Below, one piece after another: positions 34,976 through 48,405 of a stretch of DNA of 64,000 nucleotides. The position numbers and the translations under genes were made by a program. Origin of the DNA: Acanthamoeba sp. SK_2022b (lineage: Eukaryota > Discosea > Longamoebia > Acanthamoebidae). Location: assembly GCA_027943245.1 (NCBI GenBank), contig JANDJZ010000181.1, positions 1-64,000 on the forward strand, given 5' to 3'. Under the pieces are notes generated by a model. The model was not told the origin of the DNA. It did not search any database and saw only the letters and a program-made list of their open reading frames with translations. Each line of letters opens with the position of its first letter. Position 1 is the stretch's first letter.

Positions 34976-37751
34976 ATGGAAGGATATCTGGAGAAACAGA
35001 AGAAGAAGGGAAAGAGCCGCTCGAGATGGGTGAGGCGGTACTTCAAGACCATAGGTAATCATCTCTGCTACTCGGAAAAGAAGGAGCCCTACAAGGTCAT
35101 CGGCTCTATTCCACTCGACGAGACACAGTTCTTTCGAACCGATCCACGAGAGCCTCTCACAATCACACTGTCTGTCAAGGACGGCCGCTTCTACGACCTG
35201 CGGGCCGATAACGAGCATGAGGCAGTCGCCTGGCGCAACTTCTTCTCCTCCTTTGGCCTGCAGATCGGGCAATCCAACATGCTCTCGCCCCGCACGGAAC
35301 ACGGGCGAGATAAGGCCGCCACGGGTGTATTGTCGACGCCACAGATGGCCTTGGACAGCACACAAAATGGATTTTGGGGTACCCCTCCCTTCTTCCCATG
35401 CACTACATTGAGTCAAGTCATCTCCCCTGTAGAACTCACCCATTGTGATAAACAATTCTATTCACAGCATCTGTTGCTCCCCTGGCGCGCTCCCGCCATC
35501 CGCCGCGACAGGTCTCAGACCACCGAGGCACCCGCCAGCGGCATATGGCTGTCCCCCCCATGCAAGCCCTCCCGGCCCTCCACCTGGAGCGTGCGCCGCA
35601 AACCTCGGACTTGAGGGGGCAGGACCACGCGCGCAATGCTGACCCCGCTGTGGAGGACGGGCGACACACCAAGTCGCGCGTGCGAAGGATTACCATAACC
35701 AAGATCGAAGAGGCAAAGAAGCTCAACGTGACCTACGGCAATCTCGACGACGTGCTTCAACGCGTCGAGGAGGAAGAGCGGCGCAAGGAGGAGGCCACCG
35801 CTGAGCAGTTCCGAAACGAGAAGGAGATGCTGGCCCAGCAGGAGGTCGAGTTGCGGGGCAAGGACGAGCATCTGATGGAGATGCGGCGGGAGCTCCTGCG
35901 CATGAGTCAGCGACTCCTGCTCGTCGCCTCCCAGGCCGTCCAACCGAAGTCCGACGACAAGGCCTCGGTAGAAGATCCAGAGCGAAGAAAGGCAGAGGTC
36001 GAGGAGCAGAGGCTACGCGAAGAGGAGAAGAAACACGAGGAAGAGGAAGAAGGAGAGCGCCAGGAAGAGAAGGAGAGGAAATGGGAGGAGGAGGAAGCAA
36101 GAAAACGCGAGGAGGAGGCAGAAGGGAAGCGCCAGGAAGAGGCAGAAAAGCGACAGGAGGAGGAGGAGAAGCGCAAGGAAGAGGAGGAGGAGAGGAGGCT
36201 CAAGGAAGAGGAGGAGGAGAGGAAGCGCGAGGAAGAGGAGGCAGAGAGGAGGTTCCTCGAGCAGGAGCGCCTGCTGCTCGAAGAGGAGGAGCGGATATGG
36301 CGTGAGGAGGAGGAAGAGCACATGCGCCGGGAGCGGGAACGGCTGCGGAGGGAGGAGGAGGAGCGGCGGCATAGGCTCGAGGAGGAGCGGTTGCGAAAGG
36401 AGGAAAAGGAACGGCGTCGGAAGGAGGAGGAGGCACGGCTACGACAGGAGGCAGAAAGAATGGCCGCGGAGGCGGAGGAGCGCAGGCAGAAGGAGGAGCA
36501 GCTTAAACGGGAGATGGCCGACCTCGAGGAGCGGAGGCGCGCGCTCGAGCAGAAGCTTCAGCTAGAGGAAGAGGAGAGGCGCAAGAAGGAGGAAGAGCTC
36601 AGACGCAAGAAGGAGGACGAGGAGCGGCGGGAGCGCGAGTGGGAAGTGTGGAAGCAGCAGGAGCGGGAGCGTGTGCAGGCGCTGGTCGAGCAGGTCCGCC
36701 AAGAGGCTCGCGAACAGGTTACACGCCCTCACCGAGCTTGTTTTGATTTCTCTCCTCTCCCAAGTGCGTGAGCCGGTTTTTGACCGAGTTGGGGCGCAGC
36801 TGAAAGTGAAGCTGGCCCCGTTGCTGCCGTCTGGGTTCGAGAATCATGTTGCGGAGGACAACCCTAGGGCGACCCTTCTCGTTGCCATCAAGGGCGCCAG
36901 GGTCGCCAACCTCAACCACGTACGCATTGCGCGTGATATGTGTGCGCGCATGGTGCGTGTCTTGTGGAGCGATGCTAAAGGCTGATGTGCATCGACAGGT
37001 ACCGACAGCACCGGCGGCACCGGCCGCAGGCGCGGCAGCCGAAGGCGGCATTCGCGAGTCGCTCCTCGAGGCGCTGAACTCGCGTCGGTTTTTCATCCTC
37101 ACCGACGAGCAGAAAGCGAGAAGCTGTGATAACAGCGATGACGACGTCGAGGAAGAGGAGTGGACGGACGACTCGGAGGACGAGCCTTGGTCCAGCACGA
37201 CCAGCAGCCGACCAGACCTTGTTACCAGCAACCAAGGCTCCAGAGTTCCCGTGGTCGAGGGTGAGGACGACGGCGTCTCGGAGGAAGCCCCAGTGCTGGA
37301 CGGTCAAACCAGGGAAGGCGTCTCAGACGAGCCAGCGGCATTGCGCCCCGAGGAAGAAGCGCAAAAGCGAGAGGCGGTCGCTGGAAACAGCAAAGGAAGG
37401 GAAGAGGAGAGGGAGAAGGAAGAGGGCGAGAAGGAAGTGGGCGAGAAGCAAGAGGGCGAGAAGCAAGAGGAGGAAGCGGAGCCGACCAAGGCGGCGGAAG
37501 CAGTGGCGCCGAGCAGCCAGATCGAGCTCGAGAGTGAAAAGGAATCGGAAGGGGAAAAGGAGCCAGCAACAGGCTCCGAACGCACAGCCGGAGGAGCAGC
37601 CTTCGCTGTAAAAGAAGAGGCCAACGCCCACCAAACAGCCAAGGGAGAAGCCGTGACTGAGGAAAAGGACTCGCGAGAGGAATGCGCAATGAGGCCACGG
37701 AGGGCGCGCGTGCTCGTGCGGGAGTTGGTGAACGAGAACGCTAATAGCTAA
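34976..37751 (+). CDS. PH domain protein with long charged helix
   Basis: An N-terminal PH domain starts at the first residue: MEGYLEKQKKKGKSRSRWV, RRYFKTIGNHLCYSEK, GSIPLDETQFF and EAVAWRNFFSSFG with the conserved Trp. A Pro-rich linker follows, then about 270 residues made almost only of Glu, Arg and Lys (about 35.95-36.71 kb). This is a single alpha-helix or coiled-coil spacer. The next exons contain FDRVGAQLKVKLAPLLPSG and then an acidic, Glu/Lys-rich end closing with VLVRELVNENANS and TAA at 37751. The role is unknown; membrane lipid binding by the PH domain and a rod-like spacer are inferred. The very long reverse-strand frames here are artefacts of the GAG-rich composition. Confidence 0.75.
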
Positions 37752-37857
37752 GCACGCGAAGCACTGCAGCTAATTATTGTTTTATTATTTAGCTTTTAAT
37801 CATAAATATTATAAACTATAAATGGAAAATTGATTGGTGAGAGCTCTGGGAGGAGTT
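37752..37857. terminator. AT-rich convergent 3' end
   Basis: 106 bases between two stop codons facing each other, with AATTATT/TTTATTATT and AATAAT-like polyadenylation signals on both strands. Confidence 0.5.
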
Positions 37858-40800
37858 CTAGAACGGCTTCTTGTACGTGAGCAGGGTGCGGAAGGTGGCT
37901 CCGGGCATGTAGTTGGGCTTGTTCATTTCGTCCTCCTTCCTCTTCTCTAGCACCAGCTTCTCCACCGTCTTCTCGAGCGCCTGCACGACTTGGCCAGCCT
38001 GGCGGGGAGAGAAGAGCATTCACGACCTGAGTTGTAGGGGGGAGGGGAGGAAGGCAGTAGCGAGCGTGTGTACCTGCGGGGTAGTGAACACGAGTCGCTG
38101 GGGGTTCATGAGCGAGCCGGCGACAACGCCGAGGGTGTCGTTCTTGGTCGACGACCAGTTGGAGATAGCTGTGAAGAAGAAGAGCAAGGCATCAGTTATG
38201 CTGTCATGATACGCGTTTGCGATGGTACTTATGGCATCGTAGTAGTAGTAGTAGTAGTCGTACCCTTGAAGGTGGCGATGGCCAACGGCTCCTTTTGAGG
38301 CAAGCGGAGGATGATGAGGCCTTCACGGCTGATGCCAATCGCATTCGTTCCCGGGTATTGCTTGTTCTGCTCGCGGGGAGGTTAGAGTGCGAACGGCTGA
38401 GATGTGAGGGGAGAGAGCTGCTCACCTCGCAGAAGAAAATGGTGGCGCCGTAGTACTTCCACCTCCTTACGGTGGCGAGGTAGAGACCCTCTGCCGCCTG
38501 CACGGGCATCTCCTTATCGAGGTCCTCGAACTCGTTGTAGATGGCGAGCAGCCACTCGCTCTCCGTTTTCCTAATTTGTTGTGAGCGTAGGCAGCGTGAA
38601 AGGTAAGCATATATACATATAGATCAGGGGGCAGGGGTCGATGTACATTTGCAGGGCGAACGGGGGCAGGAAGCGGACGGCTTGCATGAACTCGTTGCTC
38701 TTGCTCACCATCGATGCGCGGCCCTTATCCTTGACGGTGCGTGACACTTGGATGAAGTACTGCAGCGCCGAGAGGTAGGCCGCCTGATGATGTCGATCAC
38801 CGCTTAGTCGGATTCAACCACCCGCCCACCCACCCACAGTCTCCCCTTTTTGAAATCGTGCTGCCAACAAGCGACGGTTTGACAAGCGTACCTCGCCTTC
38901 GGTGACGGGTTGCTTGCCTGAGTTCACGAGACCCATTGCCTGAGGAGGGGAATGTGTCAATAAGCAATGTTTACCACCAGTCCACCACCAACGGCAACTT
39001 CATCAACAACGACGAGGCAATTAAGCTGGACCTGGTGGCAGAGTAGATGGTTGGCAACGGGATCGGTGAGCTCGATCTGCGGATTGAGCGACATTGATTC
39101 CTGGAACACGAATTGGAGCGCCTCCTTGCCCTTGGTGTTGAGCTCAAACTTGGCCATGACATCGCAGATACTGTCACGCTCCTGCAGCAAATTGCCGATG
39201 GCTGCGAGAGGAGAAACCGATCGTCAGGCATCACGGCGAGTCATGCACGCGCACAATCAAGACGGAGAGGCAGACCTCCATTGAATCGCCTGGAGGCGTC
39301 CTGCTCGCTGCCCATGAAGGCGTAGAGCTTCCAGTCTCGCTTGGTCAGCGCGTCGGGCGTGAGTCTGAAGTCCTTGATCAGCTGCAACGTGGTGTCACGC
39401 ACGGTGGCGGCCATGTCCACCAAGACCTACGCGAGCACGGACAAGTCAACGGATAGGCGTGAGTTGGCTGTGAACGATGTGGGGACCCACATCCAACATG
39501 TGGGCGAGGCAGGCGCCTCGTACTCCCTTGGTGGCCGTGTCGTATGTCCACACGCGGACCTGAAACGGGCTGCCCAACTGCGAACGCACACATAGGCGCA
39601 AGTTAGAGAAGAGTATGAGCCAAGCATAGACGCAGGAGTGACGGTACGCGAATGGCCGCGAATTCGGCCTGCGAGGGAGCAAAGTAGCGCGCGCCCGCAG
39701 CTCGCAAACGGTCCAGACGGCTCACGCCCGCCGTAGCCAACCGCGCGATGTCCTATGTCGTAAAATATGTTAATAATAAATCCAAGCAATCTTTAAAAAT
39801 AAAAGTGGCTGTGAACCTGCGCGATCTTCTCGTCGTCGGTGGTGAGCTTCGTGTGCACGTGGAGGAAGTCGAGTAGGTAGGGCCCCAAAGTGCGTGAGGG
39901 ATTGAACAGACCGCAGCAGATGGAGATCAGCTCCATGCCCTTCACCTGGCTCGCCCTGATGGTGTATGTCTGTGTTTAGTCGATTTGCGTGGAAAAGAGA
40001 GGAGGGTTGAGGGAGGTACGGCTTGGGATGCTTGTTGGCCTGCCTGAGCAGCTGGCCAAAGATCTCGTCCCTGAGGTTTGGCTTGTCGATGCCCGTTTGG
40101 CAGACCTTGGACATCAGCTCTGGAAAACAGAACCACTATCAGAACATGCGGCGGCGGGAGGAGGAGGAGGAGGAGGAGGAAAGGTTAGCAATACCGTAAG
40201 CGCTCTTCTTTGATGGATAGTCGCCCATGTACTGCATGATGAGGATGGACAAGTCAATAGCGATCTTGGCCGTGGCCTCGTCGAAGTTCTTGTGGAGGGG
40301 ACACTTGAGCGGGCTGTCAGAGTAGCGTGACAGGATGTCGGCGGCAGTCGAGCCGGGCTTGGGGGTGATCTTCTCCTCCTTGGTGAGCTCGTCGATGTTG
40401 AAGTGCTTGGTGGCGTACTCCGCGAAATGATACCTCTTAACGCTGCTAGAGGGGAGATAGATCGTGTTCCTCCACGATTCCTCATTCGAGTTGGTCTGCT
40501 GGTAGAAGGCCTTGCTACTCTTCCGCGGCACGCCCTTCATTTCCGTGGGCTTCGCTACCGAGCCTGCGCCTATTCAAATTCGAATACAGACAACTGGCGT
40601 AAGTGGCCAGTCCAGTGAGTTGAACAACGTAAGCACTGCTTACCGCTACGCTCAGAGCCGTCGTCGCTGGTATGTAATGCTCCACTCTGTGGTGATTGGC
40701 AAGCCAGCTGAGTGAAAAGAATGCTCGCCATGACCAACACGAGGTGGCGGCGGAAGTGGCGTGTACCAAGAGGCGCTGCTTCAGGGATGGCGCGCGAGGC

Positions 40801-42144
40801 GAGTTGGCGTACTCCTCGACCGTGCTACCGGGTTTGAGGATGACGACCTCGACGTTATCCTTGGGGAACTGACCGACTTTGTCTGTGTGTTTGGTTTTGG
40901 ACGAGGAGTGCGGGCGTGAGTGAACACGTCCCTGTCCACCTCATCCCATCTCCAAGTCAGGCGTGAAGGAAACGCCGACTTACCGCCGAGCCTGCCCTTC
41001 CACCAACCGGAGGAGTCTCTGTTGATGAGGGTGATGACATCGTTCTTGTGGAACGAGAGCAAGCTCTTGTCACGCGGCAAGTAATCCACCAGAGCCCGTG
41101 CCACCCTGCATGATCATGTATAGAACTGTAGCGTGAGCAGGCGTGACCCAGAATACGATAGTGATTCGCCGTGCGGAGCGGAGGCGTACGAGGAGTCCTC
41201 ACGCAACCAAAACATGTAGTCTTCCAGGACGCTCGCCATTTCCACTCCCTACACAACACACATGCACACGCAATCTGTCAGCAAAAGCAATAGCCCTAAA
41301 TTGGAACCAAGAAGACCATACCTCCAGAGTAAGGAACTTCACCGACCCCAACTCGTACTTGGAGGTGACGGTGCAGGAGTTGACGGTGAAACTAATGTCC
41401 GTGATGTCCCAGAAGGGGATGTGCCGCAGCTTTTGCCTGGCCGACGACAGATCAACATGAACAGTTCTTTGATTAAAAACGGGCTAATACCGCTTCTGTA
41501 TATGGTGACGCGTACTGGGTGGCGGGATCGTAGATCATCAGCCCGGGAATGCCAATGCCGACCATGCACTCATCGGGCAAGTCCAAATCGGTCGTCTCCA
41601 GCTTCACGGCAGGGAATACGCTCTGCACGACAGAGAGGTTTGGTGAGACGAGAAGGGAGCTGCGGCAACCGGGGCCGGATGCTGCGAACCAAGCCGTAGA
41701 ACGGCAGCTCCTTCGCCAACCTCAAGTATTCCCTGAGAACTTTGTCACCGTCGTCCTGTTGTGGCGAGGATGCCCCCAGGGTCAGCAACAAGAAAGACCG
41801 AGCGTCGAGGTGACATCGGGGGGGGGGGGAGATGGGGCAGGGGCAGAGAGTCTCGAGAATATGCGCACCAACTTCATCCTCTTGATGCGGGCCACCTCGG
41901 TTTCGATCAGGATTCCCCATTCTCCCGCCGACTTGGCGATCAGGTGCGAAGGAGGCACAAGCGAAGAGACGCTGGATCCCAGGCAACGTGAGCGGTAACA
42001 ATGGTGGCGAGGAAATATAACGAACGTTGACAAACTACGTACATGCTGGTCGGGTTGGTCGCAAGGGTCTGCTGGGCGCCGTCGATGATCGCTTTGGCCG
42101 CGGCCAGCCCCGCCACGTGCTCTTCACGAATGGGCAGGCGTTCG

Positions 42145-42204
<60 letters not shown>

Positions 42205-43595
42205 AGTGCATCGGAGGGGTCAGATGAGTAGCACGGGCGTCATTGACGCTGAGTCCACGTGAGACGGATTATCACCTGATGATGTAGCTGTGCAGTTGGA
42301 ACACCTCGAGCCTGTTCTCAGAGGGATCGTCGGAGAGGTAGGCCGGGTCGAGCCACATCTTCTTCTTTAGGTACAGCTTCACTTCGAGGCCGTGCTTCTC
42401 GGCCTTGGCCAGGATATCAGCGATGAAGTCCGTGGGCGCAAGACTTCGCTCTGCGTTCGAGGAACCGAGGCACGAGCGTGAGCGAACGCGTTCGCAGGAG
42501 GACATGTGTGCGAGGGTAAGGCTATACCGAGCTTGCTCTGAGGATAGACCTCGTAAATGGCGAACTCCGAGGGGTCATTCAGCCGCACGGCCTTGGTCGT
42601 GAGCGGCGTGAAAACGTCGGCAGCCGTAGACACGGGGTCGATCTGTACCGCGGCTTCGCTTCCGCTGGGCAGCGTGAACCAAACTCGTATCTGCCTTCGC
42701 TCCTATTGACGCAGGCAAAGAAAAAAAAAAGGCCATTGTCACGGTCACAACCGTCTGTCTCAGCGAGGCGGGCCAAGGTAGTAATACCTTGTTGGCCTCA
42801 AGCTCGAGCATGGACGGGGGATACTGCCTGTTCTCCTTCTGCTTGACGCGGAAGGCCAGCATTTTGAGCTTGTCGTAGGCGTAGCGCGCGAATGCGCCGA
42901 GATCCGTCGGAATGGTGGAGGCCTCGAGCAAGAAGGCGCCCAGATAGGGAAGGAAGGCCTCGGTCGGCGGGAAGACACCACAGCACGCAGCCAGGATCTC
43001 CCAAGCGCGCAGCGTGCCCTCCCTAATGAGGAGAGACGACACAAATATCTAGTTGAGAACGGAGGGAGCACAGTGTGTAGGCGGAGTAACGTGCAGCAGG
43101 GAGGGGAGTTACTTGGATGGGTTCAGGGTGGCCTGCTTCATGATCTGCGCGTAGATCTCATTCCTGAATGCGGCGGGATGGGCGATACCAGCCACGAATA
43201 CGTCCTTAAGGACCGGATAACCCTCCTCGCCCTCGATGAAGCGGGTGATCTTGCGGAATAGCGTCAGCGACAGGTTGACGTAGTTCACGCTGCTGGTCTT
43301 GTGCAACGGAGAGTCGAGTTTCTGTTGCGGAACAGCGCATTAACAAATAAATCGCCTCCAAGCTCCAACAACGTGCGCGGCAAGACAAAGGACTGACATT
43401 AATACCTTGGAGTAGGCGCAGATCTGCTGCGTAGAGAACGACCTCTGTCGACGCAGCGAAAGGGCACTCTTGCGCTTGGCCATGTTGAAGTTGGAGCGCG
43501 CGTATTCCTCGAAAGAGTACCGGAGCAGATCGGCCTGGCTCACAATTTCGGGTATCTCCCTGCCACGACAGATTACAAACCTACGCTCGAAAAGC

Positions 43596-43656
<61 letters not shown>

Positions 43657-44816
43657 CGTACTCGTTTCCTTCCTTGCGGTGCATAGGAGTGTGCTGCTTG
43701 TTCTGCTGAAGCTTCTCGACGACACGCCTACGCAGGGAGGTCACGCGCGGCGATTCGTAGTACATGGCCGGCTTGACAGGCTGCAGGGAAGTGTTGAGGG
43801 CTGCCGCGTGCAGCACCTTATCGGCTTCCTGGCCGCTCTCGGTGATGGGCTCCATGGCATCGGTCTCCAGCACGATGTCCGGCAGCTTGTTCACCTCAAA
43901 CAGCACTGAGTCGGGGTCTCCCTGTGCCTCCCCCTGGGTCTGGAGCGCTCCAGACGACCCTTCGCTCTGCAACTGAGCACTGCGCTGTGCGTTGATCAAC
44001 TCCCGCTCCCGGAGCTTCTCCTCGGCCTCCTTCTGGCGTCGCAGCTCCTCCTCGCGCCGCCTGGCCTCCTCCAACCTCCTTCTCCGCTCGTACTCGGCCC
44101 GTCGCATCTCGTAGAAGATTCTACGTGCCAGGAATGCGCGGATGTCTGGTTTGCGCAAGGAGAGTTTGTTAAGGCAGGCAACATCTCCTCTAAAGCCCCT
44201 GAGCTTCTTGGCTTGGTGAATGCGTACAGGCCTGTATCTTAATCGCGGATGCTCTGTAATGGCAGTAGTAGTTGCGCACCCACACCATTCGCCACCTGTA
44301 CACAACCATGTCCACGTTCATACTGGGGTACTGGTGAAGCTGCGCAGGGCAGGGTCAGTGCGAAGAGGTGTACCAGCTCTGAATCTGGATTACACGGCCT
44401 CTCAGGGCTGCGCCCTTCGCTGATTCGAGGCGGTTGTACTGTGGTGTTTTTAATAAAAGCGATTAGAGATGGCGGTTTGAACATGCATGTGTGTTGTGGG
44501 CAGTCACCAACCTGGTCATCTTTCATGAAGATCTTGGTTCGACCAGGCTGCCAGGCGTCGCCAGGGGCTCCCAGTTTGTTCATGATGGCCACGCTGTGAG
44601 AGAGCATATCACCCTAGAACGTGGCAGCCAAGGATCGTGAGCCGAGAAGGCTGTGCAGATAGATTCGCCTGTGCACACGCAAGAGGGAAGCACACCGCAG
44701 CCGGCCGACCGCCTGTTTTGGACATCAACACGTGGTAGCGGGCGAGGAACTCCTTGGCAGGGAAACGAATAGGGTAGCCCATTCTGCGAATGCGAATAGT
44801 TTCCATCATCCCTGCG

Positions 44817-44880
<64 letters not shown>

Positions 44881-47800
44881 AGTCAGTCCACTGAGATGTG
44901 AGCTACCGCGGTACGGCCGGAATCGGACGAACCTGAGCTGAGCCAACACCATATCGTCGTCGAAGATACCGGCCTGCTTCAGAGTGTTGGGCTTGATGCA
45001 TCGCACATAGTGAGGCGATGTCGCGCCGAGCGTGGCCATCAGTTCGTTCAATTGGTTCTGACCATGATTAAGCATGAAGGGGTGAGGCACGTTGTTTGGA
45101 AGATCATTGAGGTTAAAGAGAGAAACCTTGAATATGGTGCCCACTGTGGCGGCCTTCCTGCCGGTCTTAGGATTGTCGATTTCGGCGGCTACGGGCGTGA
45201 AGATCGTCTTGATCAAATTCACCGAACTGTTGTGCAGCACACGGACCAGATCCTCCGGCAGCGTGTCCTTATTCTTGTCGAGGAACCCAGCCACCTCGTA
45301 CGCCACCTGCCGCGCTATCATGTTTATACTTCCTTTCTTTCGTGTCGTGGTGCCCCTCCCCCGTATGATGAGTGGAGCTCCGAACCTCTCCAGCGTAGTG
45401 CTTAATGATGAAGCTGGTGCGCGACTTCTTGGGCATTTCAAACTTGTTGTGCTTGCCGTGGTTGGTGGCAAGCTTGCCGAGGAAAGTCAAGTCGGTAGCC
45501 TTGGGGAAGCGGCACTCTTCGTCCAGCAGCGCGATGATGCCGGGGGGCCTGGTCAACATTTACGAGGTGAGCGACGTTTTCGTGAATTGCCGCACAGACT
45601 ACTGCTTACCTGACTTTTTCAATAAGATCGAGACAGTCTTGGTTATCTGCGTAGACGACAGCTGAGACGGGGATGCCCTCTGCTTGGTATTCCTACGTAA
45701 AACATGGTGTTGCATCCAGAACGAACCGAGTGAGTGATGTAGACGCGTGGGTGCACGGCACAACATGGGCCAAAAAGCACCTCTTGCTCCAATTTGAAGA
45801 TCGTAACGTTGAAGAAGTTCTGCAGCTTTTCATTGGCAAAGTTGATGCACATCTGTTCGAAGCTGTTGACCTACAGCGAGACAGGAAGGTGAGGAGAGCG
45901 CCAACGTGCGTGTATAATGCAGCTTCCCTTCAATCGAGAGGAGAGGAGAGGAGAGGAGAGGAGAGGAGAGGAGAGGAACCTTGAAGTTCTCGAAACCGAA
46001 AATGTCGAGCACGCCAATGAATGACTTGGTCAGCTTGGGCTTGTGGATAACCCGGTTGATCGACTCCACAATCCAATCGAACATGTAGCTGTACAGGGAC
46101 TACGCGAGCACAGGAGTATCAACAGGTCGACCCGCTTCAATTATGAATGCGATAAAGGCGAGAGAGAGAGAGAGAGAGGATACCTTAGCCAAGGCGTCGC
46201 GAGTATCGGTGGCCTGTTCAGGTTTGAGGTTGAGCATGATCTTCTGGCCCGATACAGCCATCGCCCGCGTGGTCAGGGCGCTGTTGAGTGCATCGGCCTT
46301 AACGCCAAGCAACCGGGCGACCACCTCCAGGTCTGATGTGCCGCAGCCAAACGCAGAGTCGCTTAGTTAACAGAGACTTCTTGGCCCAGCGCCAATTAAT
46401 GAAACCTCACCCACACACGTCGTCCATACACAGGGGGCGCTCATACCCTTAGGGTTCATGACCTTGGAAACTTCGCCGCCCTCGAACTTGATGTTGCCCA
46501 GACGCAAGATACCTGTGTAGAGATAGAAGTGAGCCTTGAACACAAGCAGAGAGAGAGAGAGAGAGGATCGAACCGGAGAGAATTCTGAACATCTGTTCTT
46601 CGGTTTCAGTGGGAATGTCCAGGGCGGACAGAGCCATCTGCAAAAGAGGAAGGGGCGTGAGATTGACTGTCGGCAACGCAGCGTTAGGGAAGGAAGGAAC
46701 TCTGGCGTACACGTAAGCGATCAAAGTCTTGCTCGTCGTGAATGTGCGGGACCGTGTGGCATCCGCTTTGATTTAGGTAGTGATATTCTTCGAGCGGCAG
46801 AAGGGACCAGGCCTCTGTCATGCGTGGGAGGGTAAGGCGACGTCCACGCCATGGGAAAAAAATCAAACAAACGTTGAAGGCGAACCTCGTTCGCTCGGGG
46901 TACACCCCTTGAGCAGTTGATAGAAGACGTGGTAGTTGCGTTCGCCCTCGGCTTGCGACACAAGGCGTGACTAAGGCGAGTAAATCGAGGTCAGCCACCA
47001 TGGCCTCTAATGAAGGCCAACAGCAAACATGCTGCATGGCGCTAACACCCATGTCACACGTACTCTTTCCAACAGATCTGCGCACGGGAAAGACCACGTC
47101 AGCACACGGGCTAATAAACAGCAGAAGGAACCTATTTTGGAGAAGCGTACAGTTGATGATCCTTGCTCCCACGATCTGGCCGGAGGCTCCGAAGTGGATC
47201 TCGATAAACTTACCCTGTGTGTGGGAGTCGAAACACATGGTTGCTGAGTGAGCACGGTAGTTCGCGAGCAATGGCAACCGGAATACGTACGAAGCGGGAG
47301 CTATTGTCGTTACGGACGGTTTTTGCATTACCGAAGGCCTCCAGCACAGGACTGCGGCACGATGAGTGATAAGGACAAGGTATGGTCACTCCGTGAGCAA
47401 GACGGGCGTACCTAGACTCGAGGATCATCTGCTCTACCTCCGAGTGCCGGTTGGTACGAGCAGCTAGGTATTGCAGAATAAGCTTCGTGGCCTCTGTTTT
47501 ACCGGCACCACTCTCACCGCTGCTCAGAAACGGTGTCGCATTAGCGTATTGGTTGCCACGATTGCCTATGGAAGGGGAGCGGGTCTGAACGAGTTCGCAC
47601 CTGATAATGACCGACTGGTTTTGGTTATCTTCGCGCATGTCGTGGTAGCAGCTCTCGGCCGTGGCGAAGATGTGGGGCGGCGGGCGGATCGATCCTGCAG
47701 CTCGACCGATGTACTCACGTACCACCTCTTGGCTGTAGATGGGAAGCTCCCGGTATGGATTGAGAGAAACCAGGATGGAACCCGTGTTGGTCTGAATCAA

Positions 47801-48031
47801 ACGTAGTAGAGGGAGAGGGGAGAGAGAGATAGATCATGATGCTCGTGAGAGGCCAAGAAGATGAGATTAATGAAGAGAGCAGAGGAGCAGTACGTAGATG
47901 AGATTCTTCGTGTAACGTAGCTTCAGGTTCTTCAGGATTCCCTCCTCGGAAAGATTGCCCATCTTTATCATGTCGTCGATGCCACTGCTCGTGAGGTTGA
48001 CATCGCTAACTACGTCGTCGCGCTCCAACAT
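37858..48031 (-). CDS. Class VII-like MyTH4-FERM myosin heavy chain
   Basis: The largest gene here, about 30 short exons from ATG 48031 to TAG 37858. The motor comes first: [29 protein letters not shown] (P-loop), [13 protein letters not shown] (switch I), [31 protein letters not shown] (switch II), [11 protein letters not shown] and TKIFMKDD. There are no clear IQ motifs beyond one possible. A short charged helix ([20 protein letters not shown]) follows. The tail has MyTH4-1 ([33 protein letters not shown]) and FERM-1. It then has an SH3 domain ([29 protein letters not shown]), MyTH4-2 ([17 protein letters not shown]) and FERM-2 ending LLTYKKPF. This order is that of myosin VII, which supports filopodia, adhesion and phagocytosis in amoebae. 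Microsatellites sit in several introns. Confidence 0.88.
42145..42202 (+). repeat. (GT)n in a myosin intron
   Basis: Alternating GT on the plus strand (CA on the coding strand), in the intron before the exon [10 protein letters not shown]. Confidence 0.95.
43598..43654 (+). repeat. (GT)n in a myosin intron
   Basis: Alternating GT, in the intron before the exon starting [13 protein letters not shown]. Confidence 0.95.
44822..44877 (+). repeat. (CA)n in a myosin intron
   Basis: Alternating CA, between exons encoding [10 protein letters not shown] and [11 protein letters not shown] of the motor. Confidence 0.95.
45940..45976 (+). repeat. (GAGAG)n in a myosin intron
   Basis: About seven GAGAG units beside the exon with [11 protein letters not shown]. 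Shorter GA runs lie in the introns at 46158-46180 and 46545-46567. Confidence 0.9.
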
Positions 48032-48405
48032 GATGATGACGTGAGGCTCCCCTCAAAGTTGCACCTTAATGGCAAGAGATGAAAGGTGGGGTCCGTGGAG
48101 CCACTGTGGTACACCTCTTTCGAGAAAGGTGGCCTGCTTGCCTTCTCCTCTCTTGAACGCAACTGTTCAAAAATATGTTTTTCGCATCGGTGGCAGCGCG
48201 AAAAGGTAGGTGCCTATTTGGGGCGAGTTACCTTGTCTGGCCGAGTTTGGGCTATGGAGCTAAGGGCGCGTAACGCGGAAAACGGAAGCATGCACTTACA
48301 TGACGGGTTAGCCTCATGCTTAGATAGATAATAAACTATAACAAACGTGGCGTTTTTCCATCGAAATTACATTACTAATAAGTTTGCAAAAAACTTAAAC
48401 TACCG
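48032..48405. other. Spacer between two leftward genes
   Basis: 374 bases holding the myosin promoter and, at its right end, the AT-rich 3' end of the histone-fold gene. I see no gene in it. Confidence 0.4.

Noticed and set aside
35723..36436. Long minus-strand frames rich in Leu, Ser or Pro
   Set aside because: They are antisense shadows of the GAG-rich coding strand of the PH protein.
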